From contig LR025083.1 of assembly GCA_900380265.1 (NCBI GenBank), positions 1,240,001 to 1,304,000 on the forward strand: a stretch of 64,000 nucleotides of DNA, given 5' to 3'. Below, in pieces: positions 12,467-24,700 of this stretch; the stretch's first letter is position 1, and each line of letters begins with the position of its first letter. Under the pieces are notes generated by a model. It saw only the letters and a list, made by a program, of their open reading frames with translations, ran no database searches and was not told where the DNA came from. The translations under genes and the position numbers were made by a program. This DNA is from Serratia symbiotica. GTDB taxonomy: Bacteria; Pseudomonadota; Gammaproteobacteria; Enterobacterales; Enterobacteriaceae.

Positions 12467-13331
12467 TTATATTGCCTCAATCATCATAATAATTAGACGA
12501 ATCTCATAGAGAATACTACATACCAAACCCATCAAATTACTTATTGGTTGGATTTCCTGAGCAAGCAGGATAATGTATTTATATACATGTGCCTGGTTAC
12601 CGATTTGCCACCATACATGTAAGAACATTCGCAAGATGACTGCGGCTGGGTAGAAAGACGATTCTACCAAAGATCGCACTGCTTGTCGTGACGCTACCGC
12701 CTCACGGGTATGCATAAGACAGCAAGCTTGCTCAGCTTATCCGCTATTAGCCTATTAGGCGTACAGGCTGATCAGCGGGATCAGAACCTACCAACCGCTG
12801 ATGTATTATGATAGCCTGCCAAGTGAGAGATGGCAGAGTCTCTCCTGATTCACCAGGGCCTACATAATGAGAAAGCGTGATATCTCCTATCGCCTCAGCG
12901 ATGGAGATTTCACTCCTCAATAGCCCTTATCTTCGACCTGCAGTTTAATACCGAGCCACTCACATTTCGGTATGGACCTTCTCGGGGTTAAGCAGTGGCT
13001 ATACACTACAGCACGAAAATCGGATAGAAGAACCACAAGCTGGATTCTCCTAGCCCCTTAACTGAGAAGAAGAGTAAAATACTTGCTGCCTGACGTTATA
13101 ATCTCTTTACGAGCCCGTTCATTGACAGATTCTTCCAGCTGCTTTAGGTGTGATATCATTTTTAGAATCCCATTTCTAAGTGCATAAACCGTTTCTCGAA
13201 TATCGGACGCATCTCCTCAATGTAACCCGGTATTGCCTGAATTACTTTAGTATAGGGTCCGTAGAGGACTATCACACTCAATCGTACTGCCCTAACCAGA
13301 GAGTTTAAAATCAGCCTTTGTGACTCTAGGC
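12467..13331 (-). pseudogene. unidentified eroded coding sequence
   Basis: Minus-strand translation gives several long protein-like stretches in shifting frames. From upstream to downstream they include YGPYTKVIQAIPGYIEEM, then HLKQLEESVNERARKEIITS, then LSHYVGPGESGETLPSLTWQ, then the 82-codon frame at 12467-12715 with the stretch NQAHVYKYIILLAQEIQP. Amino-acid usage is natural and the direction is consistent, so this is probably one or two dead genes. I do not recognise the family; a mobile-element or secretion origin is only a thought. Confidence 0.4.
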
Positions 13332-14641
13332 AGGGAGACCCGCCTAAGCATTACTAGTAGGGTAGTCAGAAACCTTGTGGCGGTAATCACATCCGGAATC
13401 GATAGCTGGCTTTTATAGGGTTAATTGATAGTGTAGACAGGTATCCTATCAATAGGATGAGTTTACACAGATGGCCTCTTAGCGGTGTGCACTCACTGAC
13501 CGCCCTAGCAAGTACTGAAATCCGGGCATAACTTTTTGGACATAGATTGTGTCCTTAAATAGTTGGCTTAAGTCAACGCAAGTGAAGTGTTTACAATTGA
13601 GCAGACAGCATGGCCCATGGTATTGGTTTCAGCTTGTTTATACCTCCAGGCAGAGGCCCAAAAGTTGAGGTGCTCTCCCCATAGATAAACACCCACTCAT
13701 CTACGTTAGGTCCGTTCAAGAATCCCCCTTCAATCCTCATCATCCGAACAGATTGTTATTTTACTACAGGATACATTCATTAAGTATGGAAGGCGTATCA
13801 TTAAGAAATATGAACTCTTGTTCATTCAAAATAGACGAAATCGAACACCATCGAGTAGCACATAGATAGCCACGGCTAACTTGAAAGGCCTAAGCATTGC
13901 TAGAATGCCCGGATATCCTGCCGGGCGGTTGGCTTATAATTAACATTTAAGCAGGTTCATAAACCTCTAATCACCCATATAACGCACCCCTTATAACCAA
14001 TCGGCGTCCAGTAGTGGCATCAATGCTATGTGAGCCTGTTTGCGTAGCACGAATGGCCCTATATATCTCTATATCCCAGGCAAGTTTATTTTTATTTATA
14101 CTCAGAACTTCCATTCTGCATGCATAAGCATTTATCCGATAGTGAACGGTATGGACATATTTCTAGGCAGATTGATCTAACTTTTATTGAAATAAATCAA
14201 AGCACTCAGGTAATAGACTAGAATTGATAAAGACCAATTAGATTGGGCAAGTAGTATTCTATTACTAATAAATAAGACTTACTCTCATTAGGAGTCATTG
14301 TAGTGAGGTAAAATACACTATATTAAAGGGTGCATAGTATCCGCCAATCTATGATGCGAGTACCGTTAACCGCGATAGCGCACATATCAAGAAACCTGAT
14401 CGTTGTACCAACGAGCGCAGGTTGCGGGTACCCCAGAGTTAAGGGGTGCAGTTATTGATCGGGCGTCTTTTGAATGACAGAAACCGAAGCAGCTTCTATC
14501 ACATTAATATTGAATAATTAGGCGCCCTAGAGCGCAATGTTTAGGGTAGTCGGTGCTAATGAGCACCCCCTAGCGTCTTGCCATATTCAAGACGTGCTTG
14601 AATCACCGAACAGCTCATAACAGGTATCATCGCTGTCCCCG

Positions 14642-14839
14642 TTAAAGCAGGATTGCTTCCTCTACTAAACCATATTTGAGTACGGCCTGATAATCGCTAC
14701 GATCATTAGGCCTAGCTAAACCGCTTCTTCCCGATTCAAACATCAGGAAGACGACCCATGACATCAAAATTCCGGCTTTTACCAGACAGTACAATGCGAA
14801 CCCATCATATGCATAGCCCTGTGCATCACTTTCCCTCAA
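14642..14839 (-). pseudogene. short unidentified coding relic
   Basis: A 65-codon open frame on the minus strand, the same direction as the relics on both sides. It contains SDAQGYAYDGFALYCLVKAG and a hydrophobic stretch. Composition is protein-like but no family is recognised. It may belong to the same dead gene block as 12467-13331 and 15333-15830. Confidence 0.25.
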
Positions 14840-15332
14840 CGCTTTTATAGAAAAGTAAGGCCTTTCATGTATTACAAGCCCGCGTCTGCATAAATCATTC
14901 CTTGTTGTGCGTTATCAGAACGCTAGCTGTACTCGCTTTCTTCACGCATCAAGAATGGAATGTAATTTGTCTTTCTCATCTAGAAATCTTATTGCAACTC
15001 GTTCAATGTGACGTATAGCGCACTCCGCCACCTATTTTTACTCCGAAACCAGCAAGAGTGAGGGGGTATTGAAATCCCAGATTTGGTGAAAATATAGCTA
15101 AAGGTGATCTGGCGAATTGTCACGTTGTTAAGATTCTTAATACAGTAGACCAACCATACGTCTAGCAGTTATTTAAGTCACTGTTTGTAACTATACTACG
15201 TATGCAGCCATTAAACAAAGCTACTCTCGACCATCCATCTTTAAGGATAAACATCTTGCTCTAACGTTTTCTGCTTAGTTTTGCAGTATACTAATAGAGG
15301 AGGGATTAAACATGCTTAGCAGCTATTGGACT

Positions 15333-15830
15333 TTACCACATTCTATTCGTATCAGTTCTCAGTCCGTTATAGCTGTAAAAGTGACGTTCCATATGATGTG
15401 GCAATATATCCTTCAGTTGCTCAAGGATCCCACTTCCTAGGTTTCGGGGGATACCGGTAATATCCTCACCCCCTATCTGGGGTACAATTCCGGTGATATT
15501 TGCATCTAGAATCCCTTTCTTCTCGTCGCATTTATCGGGTAGGGGTAACAACGGATTACCCTAGTTCTGAATGGCATGATTCACTAGATCCGCTACCGAC
15601 ATGTAACTCCCCTCTACTGACAAGAAGCTCCCAGCAGATAGCAGGTTCGCCTCAATTGCAAGATTGATCTCTAGATAAAGAGGCGCAAATCTATAGGATG
15701 CACTATTATTATCCTTATAGGACTTTGGCGAGTACACAAGAAGCTCTTCCCTGGTATCGACGCATAATCTTTCTATTGGTAACCCTGATAGCCTTATCCT
15801 AAGTTGGTAGGGCCGCATGCATACTGACAC
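15333..15830 (-). pseudogene. unidentified gene relic with one in-frame amber stop
   Basis: Two open frames (15561-15830 and 15333-15551) are in the same frame and separated only by TAG at 15563-15561. Together they make 166 codons. The sequence around the stop reads SVADLVNHAIQN, stop, GNPLLPLPDKCDE. The upstream part contains YRFAPLYLEINLAIEANLL. A single point mutation would restore the frame, so this is one of the better-preserved relics of the region. I cannot name it. Confidence 0.45.
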
Positions 15831-16529
15831 TAGTCATATTATTTACTGTGTAAGTCGTCGGAGCGCGGCAGGCTTCCAGCAATGATAGGAGAAAAGGGTT
15901 AGGAATAACCCGGCTAGGCTGCATAAATCACTATATCATATCCGCAGTAATATAGCGCTGACTTAGACTAACTAGAGGTCCGTATCGCCGTCGTTTCTTT
16001 TCTGCTCTATGCTACGATAAGCTACTCACTACTAAAGGTGCTTTCCCGCCTATTTCCAGCTTCCATTTGCATGTGTCAACCGAATTGGTTAACGGAATAT
16101 ACCTGCAATTTGCCAGCCTTGACTCGTCTCAGATAAAGTGTTAATATGATATGCATGGCGCTGAGTTTTATAATCAGATCACTTTTTTTCCCAATAGCTC
16201 CGGCGCATCGGCGATTACTTTTTATTAATCGTTCCGGATCTGCCTTTTGAATGATTTCTAAATTAATGATTTAAGGTTCCAATTGATACGTCTATCTTCT
16301 TTTTACTTGTCGCTCATTCTTCTTAAAGCTGACCTACAAGCAAATTAGAAATTTTAAAATATGGATAACTAATAGGGCTAAGAAGAAAATAAATATTCCA
16401 ATCCTCATAATCAATCATAGAACTAGCAATGTTACTTAATGTGTTTAGATTTTAATAGATTACAAAATAAATCCCAGGATAGAGCTACCCTTTCGGATAT
16501 ATTTTTAAATAAATTCTTTTCAATATAGA

Positions 16530-16790
16530 ATGAGTGAATTTATAAAAGGATTGATTAATATCACTATTCTCAAGTTATTTTTCACGGAAATATTGAGCCC
16601 GATTTACAAAGTTATTCTAATTATTACGTATTCTACAATAATATCTGTATATCAGCCTATGGCGGAAGGTTTAATAAGTCTATTATTAATAGAGGGTGTA
16701 TTAACTATTACTACCACAACATTTGTGAAAATGTTTGAAAAAAACTTTTATAGTTCATCTTCTTTATTAGAAATTTTAAACTTTATTTAA
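16530..16790 (+). CDS. hypothetical small membrane protein, doubtful
   Basis: An 86-codon frame from ATG to TAA, starting MSEFIKGLINITILKLFF and predicted to have two hydrophobic segments (roughly residues 25-40 and 48-62). It lies in very AT-rich DNA, where hydrophobic open frames arise by chance. Upstream AATATAGA is not a convincing ribosome-binding site. No family recognised. It could be a real orphan, a relic, or noise. Confidence 0.2.
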   Translation: MSEFIKGLINITILKLFFTEILSPIYKVILIITYSTIISVYQPMAEGLISLLLIEGVLTITTTTFVKMFEKNFYSSSSLLEILNFI

Positions 16791-17353
16791 CCGCTTATTA
16801 TTAAATAAAATGAGGAATGATTATGTCTTAGTAAGAATGGCAGCATAGGATACCTTGGTATTAGCGCGCCATTAATGATGAAAATTTGATAGGTATCGAC
16901 AAATATTGTGGTCAGGTTACTCTATATTATACAAAGTGTCGATCCGCTATGAATTGCAGAAGTCAGAAAGAACAAACTCTGGCGGCTGTAAAATAGATAC
17001 ACAAAATAGATTAATAAAATTTATTTTATGACCTTTAAAATGACTTAAGTATGAATAACAAGTTTCATAACGACAGTGAAACACTATTTCACTTATTTTT
17101 ACGGAAGCCTGGATTCTTAAATCACTGTAAGGAACCGTCAGTAGCAGGTGCTGCTTAAAAATAATAACACTTAATATTTAATCAACAATTACGATCCAAA
17201 TGTTCACGCTTACGAAGATGATTACACAGATGGAAGATCCGAAAAAATCAGTAGGAATAACACATAATAAAAAAGAATAAAATTACTGTTATTAGTGCAA
17301 ACAACCAATAAGATGTGGCAATTATATGACACTAAATATTTCTTCTTTTACCT

Positions 17354-17380
17354 AAATAGCTAAAAAAGCAGCTATTTTTT
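17354..17380 (+). terminator. terminator-like stem-loop
   Basis: AAATAGCT (17354-17361) pairs with AGCTATTT (17370-17377) around an 8-base loop, and the T-run continues to 17380. No gene is recognised upstream, so it may be a leftover or chance. Confidence 0.3.
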
Positions 17381-17854
17381 AAAATTTATTTAGTAGATTT
17401 ACTATAGTCAATACAATAAATATAGCCAAATTCAAGACGATGTAATAACCTAAAAATAAACTCAGATGTCACTTTACACGAGTGCAAGCTCATCGTATCC
17501 TCTCGCTCTCCTAGTATATGCATACATACTAGTAATATGAAGAGATTATGTCCTCTTCATTACACTCAGCCAAGAATATTGAGTATAGGAGCGCTATCGA
17601 ATAATAATTTTTCGTGCAATGTTATTTTGTTACAAACGTAATATTTTAAAAGCAATCCATTAAAGGGATTTTTAGCTATAGATAAAAGGCGATAATGCTG
17701 TCTTAGTGATCACAGGTATACCGTTCTTGACTCTGTTCCACCTGCTTTCTCCTAAGAAAAAATGGAGATAGTATAGGTTTTTCGGAAGACAATCATGTGC
17801 TTGAATGAACTTTTAACTACATTTTTGAACGGTACTTATTCTAACCAGGCAATA

Positions 17855-18166
17855 TTAACTTAACCAGGTTAGTCTGATTGAAAAGATTACACCTACAACG
17901 GTACTTGCCGACGTGATACCCATTAGGATAGTATATCCAGTGCCTGCTTGACGTCTCAGTAGATTGGCACCAAATATACTTGCTATTACTTTAAATAAGA
18001 TAGCACAACGCAAAGCTGGAATTGCATGCCCACATACCGTATTATTACTGCTAATTTTGCATTTTCTAATTTTGAAGCGGGAATGTCCTAGTTTTGAATC
18101 TTCGTTCCCTACAGAGTAGACCGTACATAGAGATTCACGCATAGAAAGGCAGTAGTCTATAACCAT
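17855..18166 (-). pseudogene. membrane-protein relic, unidentified
   Basis: A 103-codon minus-strand frame whose second half has a hydrophobic, transporter-like stretch with GTGYTILMGITSASTVVGVI. The pattern G-T-x-Y-x4-G-I-x4-T faintly recalls small multidrug resistance proteins, but the first half does not fit. It lies downstream of the leuZ tRNA, where E. coli has yecA/tyrP; it matches neither. Confidence 0.2.
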
Positions 18167-18305
18167 ATAGTTTCAGTGGCTATTCATAGCACATAGTCAG
18201 CGTGATCTCCTATGTTAATTTCAGCTCTTGTCTTCTATAAAAAATATTAAATACGGTTTAAATGAGGTATTAGGTATTTTGGTCTAGGTTTATGGCAAAT
18301 AAGGA

Positions 18306-18391
18306 TGGTACCCGAGGCGGGATTTGAACCCGCACAGCCATAAGCCGAGGGATTTTAAATCCCTTGTGTCTACCGATTTCACCACCCGGGC
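18306..18391 (-). tRNA. leuZ: tRNA-Leu (anticodon TAA)
   Basis: On the minus strand GCCCGGGTGGTG at the 5' end, anticodon loop TTTAAAA giving TAA, a long variable arm, and an encoded CCA at the 3' end. Nearly identical to E. coli leuZ. It is third in the conserved glyW-cysT-leuZ cluster, 9 bases after tRNA-Cys. Confidence 0.97.
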
Positions 18392-18400
18392 TAGGAGTAA

Positions 18401-18474
18401 TGGAGGCGCGTTCCGGAGTCGAACCGGACTAAGCGGATTTGCAATCCGCCACATAACCGCTTTGTTAACGCGCC
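18401..18474 (-). tRNA. cysT: tRNA-Cys (anticodon GCA)
   Basis: On the minus strand it starts GGCGCGTTAACAAAGCGG, has the GATTGCAAATC anticodon arm (GCA) and ends GCGCCTCCA with CCA encoded. Almost identical to E. coli cysT and in the same position between glyW and leuZ. Confidence 0.98.
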
Positions 18475-18528
18475 TTTAACTCTGCTTACTTTCCAGTCTG
18501 AACCTAGAAAGACCAATTGTATTAAAAC

Positions 18529-18604
<76 letters not shown>

Positions 18605-18665
18605 ATTAATCAGAACTTGCTTATTTTACTTTTGGCAATCACATCCAAGTAATTTGATAGTATCT

Positions 18666-18693
18666 ATTATACTGCCCTGGCATGATGAGTCAA
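18666..18693 (-). promoter_or_regulatory. strong sigma-70 promoter of the glyW-cysT-leuZ operon
   Basis: On the minus strand TTGACT (18693-18688) and a perfect TATAAT (18671-18666) with 16-base spacing. They lie between the end of pgsA and glyW. The start point would be about 55 bases before tRNA-Gly, so the tRNAs can be transcribed independently of pgsA. Confidence 0.8.
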
Positions 18694-18745
18694 TCATATT
18701 CTCAGCTTATAATATCCATGCATCATTTACATCGGGTTAACAAAG

Positions 18746-19291
18746 TCAAAGCAAATCGTTACGTGCCGTACTCATATATTTCAGCATCGACCAGAAAGTC
18801 AGCACAGCCGCGATGTACAACAGAGCAAACGCCAGATATTTCAGATCACACTCAGGACGCCAAAGCAATCCGCTTAATGCTACCATCTGTGCTAAAGTCT
18901 TCACTTTACCTATCCACGACACGGCTACACTACTGCGCTTACCAATTTCAGCCATCCATTCCCGCAAAGAAGAAATAATAATTTCTCGTGCAATCATAGT
19001 GACAGCTGGCAGGGTAACCCACCAGCTGTGGTAAAAATCTACTACTAGTATCAACGCCACCCCAACCATTACTTTGTCTGCTGCAGGGTCGAGAAACGCA
19101 CCAAATCGACTGGTTTGTTTTAAGTGACGGGCTAAAACACCATCAATCCAGTCGGTGATAGCAGCAAATAAAAATATAATTACGCAAACTATTGGTGCCC
19201 AAGTGAATGGAAGATAAAATACCAGCATAAAGAATGGGATTAAAATTACGCGAAATAAAGTAAACCACGTCGGTATATTTATTTGAATCAT
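18746..19291 (-). CDS. pgsA: CDP-diacylglycerol--glycerol-3-phosphate 3-phosphatidyltransferase
   Basis: Inner-membrane enzyme that makes phosphatidylglycerol phosphate, the committed step to phosphatidylglycerol and cardiolipin. The 181-residue product matches E. coli PgsA (182 aa) from [20 protein letters not shown] to the C-terminus. The CDP-alcohol phosphotransferase signature is complete: DWIDGVLAR, then eight residues, then [11 protein letters not shown], keeping the aspartates. Hydrophobic segments near residues 8-28, 35-48, 92-110 and 150-170 fit a polytopic protein. It lies between the uvrC relic upstream and the glyW tRNA operon downstream. Its old uvrY-uvrC operon partners are dead, so it must use a promoter inside the relic. 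Confidence 0.97.
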   Translation of the reverse strand: MIQINIPTWFTLFRVILIPFFMLVFYLPFTWAPIVCVIIFLFAAITDWIDGVLARHLKQTSRFGAFLDPAADKVMVGVALILVVDFYHSWWVTLPAVTMIAREIIISSLREWMAEIGKRSSVAVSWIGKVKTLAQMVALSGLLWRPECDLKYLAFALLYIAAVLTFWSMLKYMSTARNDLL

Positions 19292-19343
19292 GCTAGGCGT
19301 ATCTGGCTGGAGTAAGAATTAAGCGTATGTTGCTATATTGCAA

Positions 19344-21125
19344 TTAGTGTTTCAATCCATTGTGGTTTTTTTCTGCCAGTTCTTGTGAGGTGCTCGGAAC
19401 TCTGCAATTCCTCAATAGTCGCATTGACTTAATTGCTTAAGTCAACCTATATACTGCAACAATTCTCGTCGCCATTTACCTCAACACCATCGATAAGATC
19501 TAATGATCTGGTATTTCTTACGTTTGTCATTCACTAGCGATTCTCGCTCATCGCCTGATTGTGTGCATCATTCCGCATGTATTAGCTAATATGTAGTGCG
19601 TCTGCATCAGCTTGTCCCAAACCGCCTCATATTTCGGTACACAACATCATGTTTCCATTCCGGCTGTGCCATCGGTACTTTATTAATGCTGATGAGAAGC
19701 GGCTTTTGCGTCTACCTGACGTGAAGCGGCCAAATACATTAAGCACTATAGCCAATCCCCTTTAGCCGGCATCGGAAAAAATGCCGTCTGATATTTTTCT
19801 CATACAACGCCTTGTGATAGCGACGTTTATCACCTGCGGCATAGCGGCATATTTATCTCCGAAATCATACTGGGCATATTACAGGTTTGATACTCTAACC
19901 ACTGCGGCCAATTACTACCAAATACCGCACAGTAGCCCAGTCTCTCTCGCCTATCATATGCCTGATATCGGAACACTCCATTTGATTAATGCCGTAGAAG
20001 CCTAGCACCTTTGCTAACTCTATCAATCTTTATCGAAAAACTTAACTACTAATCAAGACTACTAACTAGAACAACCACGGCGTTAGTATGTGCTAATATC
20101 AGATAGTGGCTCTGCCCCCCTTGGTTTGTCATTGATGTAACTGTTCCAATTTGTCAGTTCTCAAATTAACTCGACTACCCATTTAGTCTGCAAGTAATTC
20201 AGTCTGTTAAACTTTCAAGAGGCAAGGTGTATGTCTGCCTGATTTCATCAAATTTACCCCAAAAGGTTAGACAACTTCACTGATTTCCGTATCACCCGGT
20301 ACTGTCTGGCAATAGCTATGGCTTCCCAGCAACTTGCATTGGTGAATGCAGAGTACATGCAGACAGGCGGGCTATGCATTGAACACCCCGAGGATTACCC
20401 CAGGTTATTAATGCCACCAGACACAAACTTACGCTCAGTCACGCTGCGCATCCACTGGATCTGTCATTAATGCGTGCCGTTAATTCGAGCTTTAGCCCTT
20501 TGCTGGCATTGCTCATCTGCATCAATCAATTAATGCAACACTTATTTATCTTTCTAGATAGTAGAAGCGAAGGTACCCTACCTGTTGTCACTACTCTGTC
20601 CAGTCATCACATCTGAGCTAAAAGATCTCATAAAATGACTGATCTGATATTGTAGACAAAGATGTGACCGATGACGTTATGCACTATTTTACATTGAGAG
20701 ATCGGCACCGCGTTGCAACAGTGTCAACGTTGCACGCACAGGGGAGGTATTGGGAAACGGGCCGAAATAGCTTTAATTGATATGCTTGGCCTACGATGTA
20801 GCGTAAACTGAGGATAACTGTCCCCACTGAGAAATTAGCAGGTAAGATTTATAATCTCGTCAAAGCACGTTGTTCGATAGTTAGCACTGTTTAATGTAGC
20901 GATGGTCTAGCAGCAGTGCTTCTGTTGCAGTGTGTGTTACAGTTATATTTAATTTTGTAATCTTTTAACTAGTGTCTCACTAGTCCGGCTAGTTGTTTTC
21001 ACGGCAGCACCTGAGAGATGTTTCCCAATTTATCCTTTACCACTATAGATAGTTATGAGTGTGCTTTCATAAATATAGCAATCTGCAGGCTGGCTTGTGA
21101 GGGCGCTGAGGCGTTTTTTGACACT
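19344..21125 (-). pseudogene. uvrC: excinuclease ABC subunit C, eroded remains
   Basis: UvrC makes the dual incisions in nucleotide excision repair. The minus strand upstream of pgsA translates, in shifting frames, to ordered UvrC islands. Near 20930-21060 the N-terminal nuclease domain reads IYSGKG, stop, IGKHLSG, then SETLVKRLQN. Near 19951-19990 is MECSDIRHMIGE (E. coli MECFDISHTMGE). Near 19750-19870 is FGDKYAAMPQV and KISDGIFSDAG (E. coli PGDDYAAMNQV, KIPDVILIDGG). The C-terminal SQELAEKNHNGLKH ends at TAA 19346-19344. Total length (about 1.78 kb) is close to a live uvrC, so decay is by substitutions and small indels. Position between uvrY and pgsA matches E. coli. Confidence 0.88.
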
Positions 21126-21790
21126 ATAAACCTTGCTCACTCCATAGCAATCTTTGGGTATTTAATATATCGTGCTGGATACTCAAGTGAGTTAGTTTAA
21201 CGTCATAGCGCATGTTCACTCTGTTCAACATGCGTTCGCGATATTTTTTCAGCATGTTAGGGCTGAGGGCTACTTGTGATGAAATCTCATTCATCTTTCT
21301 CATAGTAATTATCACTATAAATTGTAACTGCATTCATAGAAACAACCGAAACCATTCCAGGAAGAGTGTTAATCTATCTCAAGGCCATTTTCTCAATGAT
21401 CATATAGTCGATATAAGCATTCTAGACATATGGTGAACGCAGGCTGTTGATTAGGCCATTAGTGGCTTTTCCCTACTTAAATACTAAGCCTGATATACCT
21501 GCATTAATTTGATAGATAAAGAGTTTACTTATAACAGACTTCACAGAATAACTTTGTCACTCTGCGTGTAACGCACAAGTCACATAGCTTCTAGCCAACA
21601 ATACTCATTGTATTACTATACGGGATAGACTCAGTGACCACGGTTCGATTGCATGGAGCATTCACCGCATTTGACTGACCCGGTAACCTTTAGACCTTTG
21701 ATATCTTAAAGAATGCGCCATATCCCTGATTAACGTGCTAGCTAATAATCATAAAAAAGAAAAGACTAAAGACAGAATCATATCTGTAAA
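21124..21790 (-). pseudogene. uvrY: response regulator UvrY (GacA), C-terminal relic
   Basis: UvrY is the response regulator of the BarA/UvrY system that activates csrB/csrC. The minus-strand frame at 21124-21333 is its DNA-binding LuxR-type domain in decay. ITMRKMNEISSQVALSPNML corresponds to ITKGQKVNEISEQLNLSPKTV, and DVKLTHLSIQHDILNTQRLL corresponds to DVELTHLAIRHGLCNAETL. The receiver domain should lie in 21340-21790 but I could not read it. The left end coincides with the start of the uvrC relic, matching the overlapping uvrY-uvrC arrangement of E. coli. Confidence 0.82.
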
Positions 21791-24700
21791 GATACTTACA
21801 GGATTACTCTCTGTTTTATTAGAATCGTTACTGGTTTCACTAAAATAGTGATAGATTAATCTCTACTTCAGATCTTAAGTTAAGAAACAGTGCTGCTTTT
21901 GAGTGTAGTTTCTGAAAACAAGATCTAGATAAAAATACGGAAAAATTCTATCAATTGATCATATATAGATAATGATTTATCGAAATAAATTTATTACAAA
22001 TAACTCAAGAGATCGCATTGTAAAATGACAGCGGTCTCAACTAATTTTTATTTTATATTTTATGAATATTCATATTATTTAACTGGATATTTTGCAATAT
22101 TTGATATTGATCGAAATTTGGAGTGAAGTCTAAAATAATGTCAAATTGCTAATTAAATTTACGGTAGTTTATTAATTTTGATATAATCAGTTATTAATCG
22201 GTTTAAAATATTGTTAATTACTTAACAACATACTAACATAACTTTGTTATGATTAGGCTAATCAGCCTCAACTCCTGCTTTTTCATATTACCATATTTTC
22301 ACAAGTTAATTCCAATTTTTATCTTAGACTGTAAAAATCGTTACTAATGCAGTATGCTGCATTTACTTAAAAAGGTAAGGCAAAATAAGGAGAAAGGCGA
22401 GCAAAGATTCATTTCACTATTACAAACATTAGAGGCGATGGCAGCTATCAATAGCTCTCCTGCAGCTATTCTAGCATAATGGAAATGGCGCTTATTTATA
22501 TGTAATATTGATTGTTCACAGCAAAATTCAAGCTTCAAGACTAAAAATCTATAAATTTTATAAATAAAATTAAAAACTACCGACACAAGTTAAAAAGCTC
22601 TCTAGTATTACTAGTTTCTTTCTTTTAACTTTTATTGATCTTACCTATATTTCCTACCCATAACAATAATCATTGTCCAACAATACAAGTACGAATTTTT
22701 CCAATTTTTAAATATCTTATAGGAGATAACAATTTAAACAATTCTATCTGTAATATAACTCTATGCTGGTTATTACCTAATCTCCGGTTATATTTAATCC
22801 ATTAAATAGTCAAGTCTTAGAATAAGCGCTATTAAAATAGCGCTGCCTAATTGATGTAGCTATTTTCCTATCTCTATTGATGCTTAGGGATTGATGCAAT
22901 CTAATTCACAGAGAGCCTATTGTATGGTAGATACATCCGTCTGTAGGGAACCCCCATCTCATCAGTGAATCACCTATAGTTTAGCTTCAAAGGGAAAGCT
23001 TCCCTTGTGGAACTCGCCAAGTAGCGTAAAGCACATAGGACCACTTAACATCTAATAAATTAAAATTATAATTATAATTATTTTATTTTAAAGCAAACAT
23101 TGCTTATTTTTTTTATATTCGAACCCTCCCGACACTATCTTTATTTAAAAGATTCCCTGCATAGCTAGAATATGATAAAATATATATTGATAGCGCATAA
23201 ACCTAATAAGGCTATCGCCATTTATTACGAAATATCTATTAATACTTAGGTTGGCTGGCCTAGCCAGCAGTTTATGAATTTGATAAAGTGAGAACAGCCA
23301 TATCAACAAAAGGCATATATTATAGTTCATCACCTAATCAAAATAAAAACCGTCAGTATCCTTAGATGCTTTTCTTTTATAGAAATAAAAGAGGAATTGA
23401 TTTATAATTGCAATATTGCTTATTGCTTTAGTTAAAAGCGATTAGGGTTTAAATCAATTAGATTTATTAAAAACATTCTATTGCAATATGCAAGCTCATA
23501 AGTAATCAGAAAATCTCTGTGCATATATAATTTATAAAATATATTAATATTTATTTAATTTAAAGTTTGATACCAAAAACCAACTACTTAGCTATCAATT
23601 AATAATTCTATTCAGGATTTACTGTTTAAATATACTCTCTTTAGAGAGTCCATGATAAAGAATGGCCTAATATATTCTGGGCTAACATTTATGCTCCGTA
23701 TGAATAGATTCTATCGAATAAGCTAGAATTAAATAATTGATAAGTCAGATCGTAAAACAAAATCAGTATTTAATTCTGGCAACGCCAGCAGCCAGCAGCT
23801 GTTGAACTTATCTTTTCCGGATTATCTATTTATGAATACAAGGAACTACGCTCATAACGAATATTACGCTACTCTCTAATAAAATCTTGTTTAGCTATGG
23901 TTAGTGAGATCTAATAAATAGATTATAAGGCATCCTTCTATTTGTACAACCTAGACATCTCAAACTTATCTTTTGCAATGTCACGGTAAGGACAAATGAG
24001 TGAAGAATCCCATGGCAGTCTGACGGGTGACCTCTTTATCAAAGATACGCACCTGTTCGTATATAACGCCAATTATCTATCGCCTTGCAGGATGTAATGC
24101 ATCCCGCAAGCAATACAATATTACAGACCACTGGAATAACTTAATGTTTTCCGGATACAACTATCCAACAGCAATAATTCCAATAATACTCAACAGCAGT
24201 TATATTACACTCATCCAAATCACGATGTTTACTTTTTTATACTGTCTACTTTCTAACCGTACACTGCTAGACGTGAAAAACAAAAACAGGTTTTCCCTAT
24301 TTCAAATCAAACTTATATAGAGTGAAGCAAATCTTCTAGCAAACACACAAACCATCTCCTGAAAGTCAAGTAAATGCCCTACACCTTCAAGAGAAATGTT
24401 TGAATGTTTTAATGACATGACAGATAGCACTACTACTTGCTATCCCACAGTTGATTTCTCTTTTCTATAAACTAACTGGGAAGAGAACTAGAATACACCA
24501 CACACAAAGGCGGATCGAAATCCTGACATAAAGAGAAGATTGCGGTTAGACACTACCGCCCGGGACCTAATTACTAAGATTCTGCTAGCACTTATTGCAG
24601 ATAGACCACAGCAGCAGACAGCTAATAAATAAGGTGATTTTACGACAACCTGGAGGAAGCTGACAAATATCAACAATTCACTAGCTGTAAAAAATAGTTA

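Larger units (their letters stand above)
15860..17854. other. 2 kb without a recognised gene
   Basis: Mostly featureless. From about 16300 the sequence becomes strongly AT-rich. It holds one 86-codon open frame (16530-16790) and a terminator-like stem at 17354-17380, both listed separately. Confidence 0.5.

Noticed and set aside
21124-21333. 69-codon minus-strand frame
   Set aside because: It is the C-terminal DNA-binding part of the uvrY relic.
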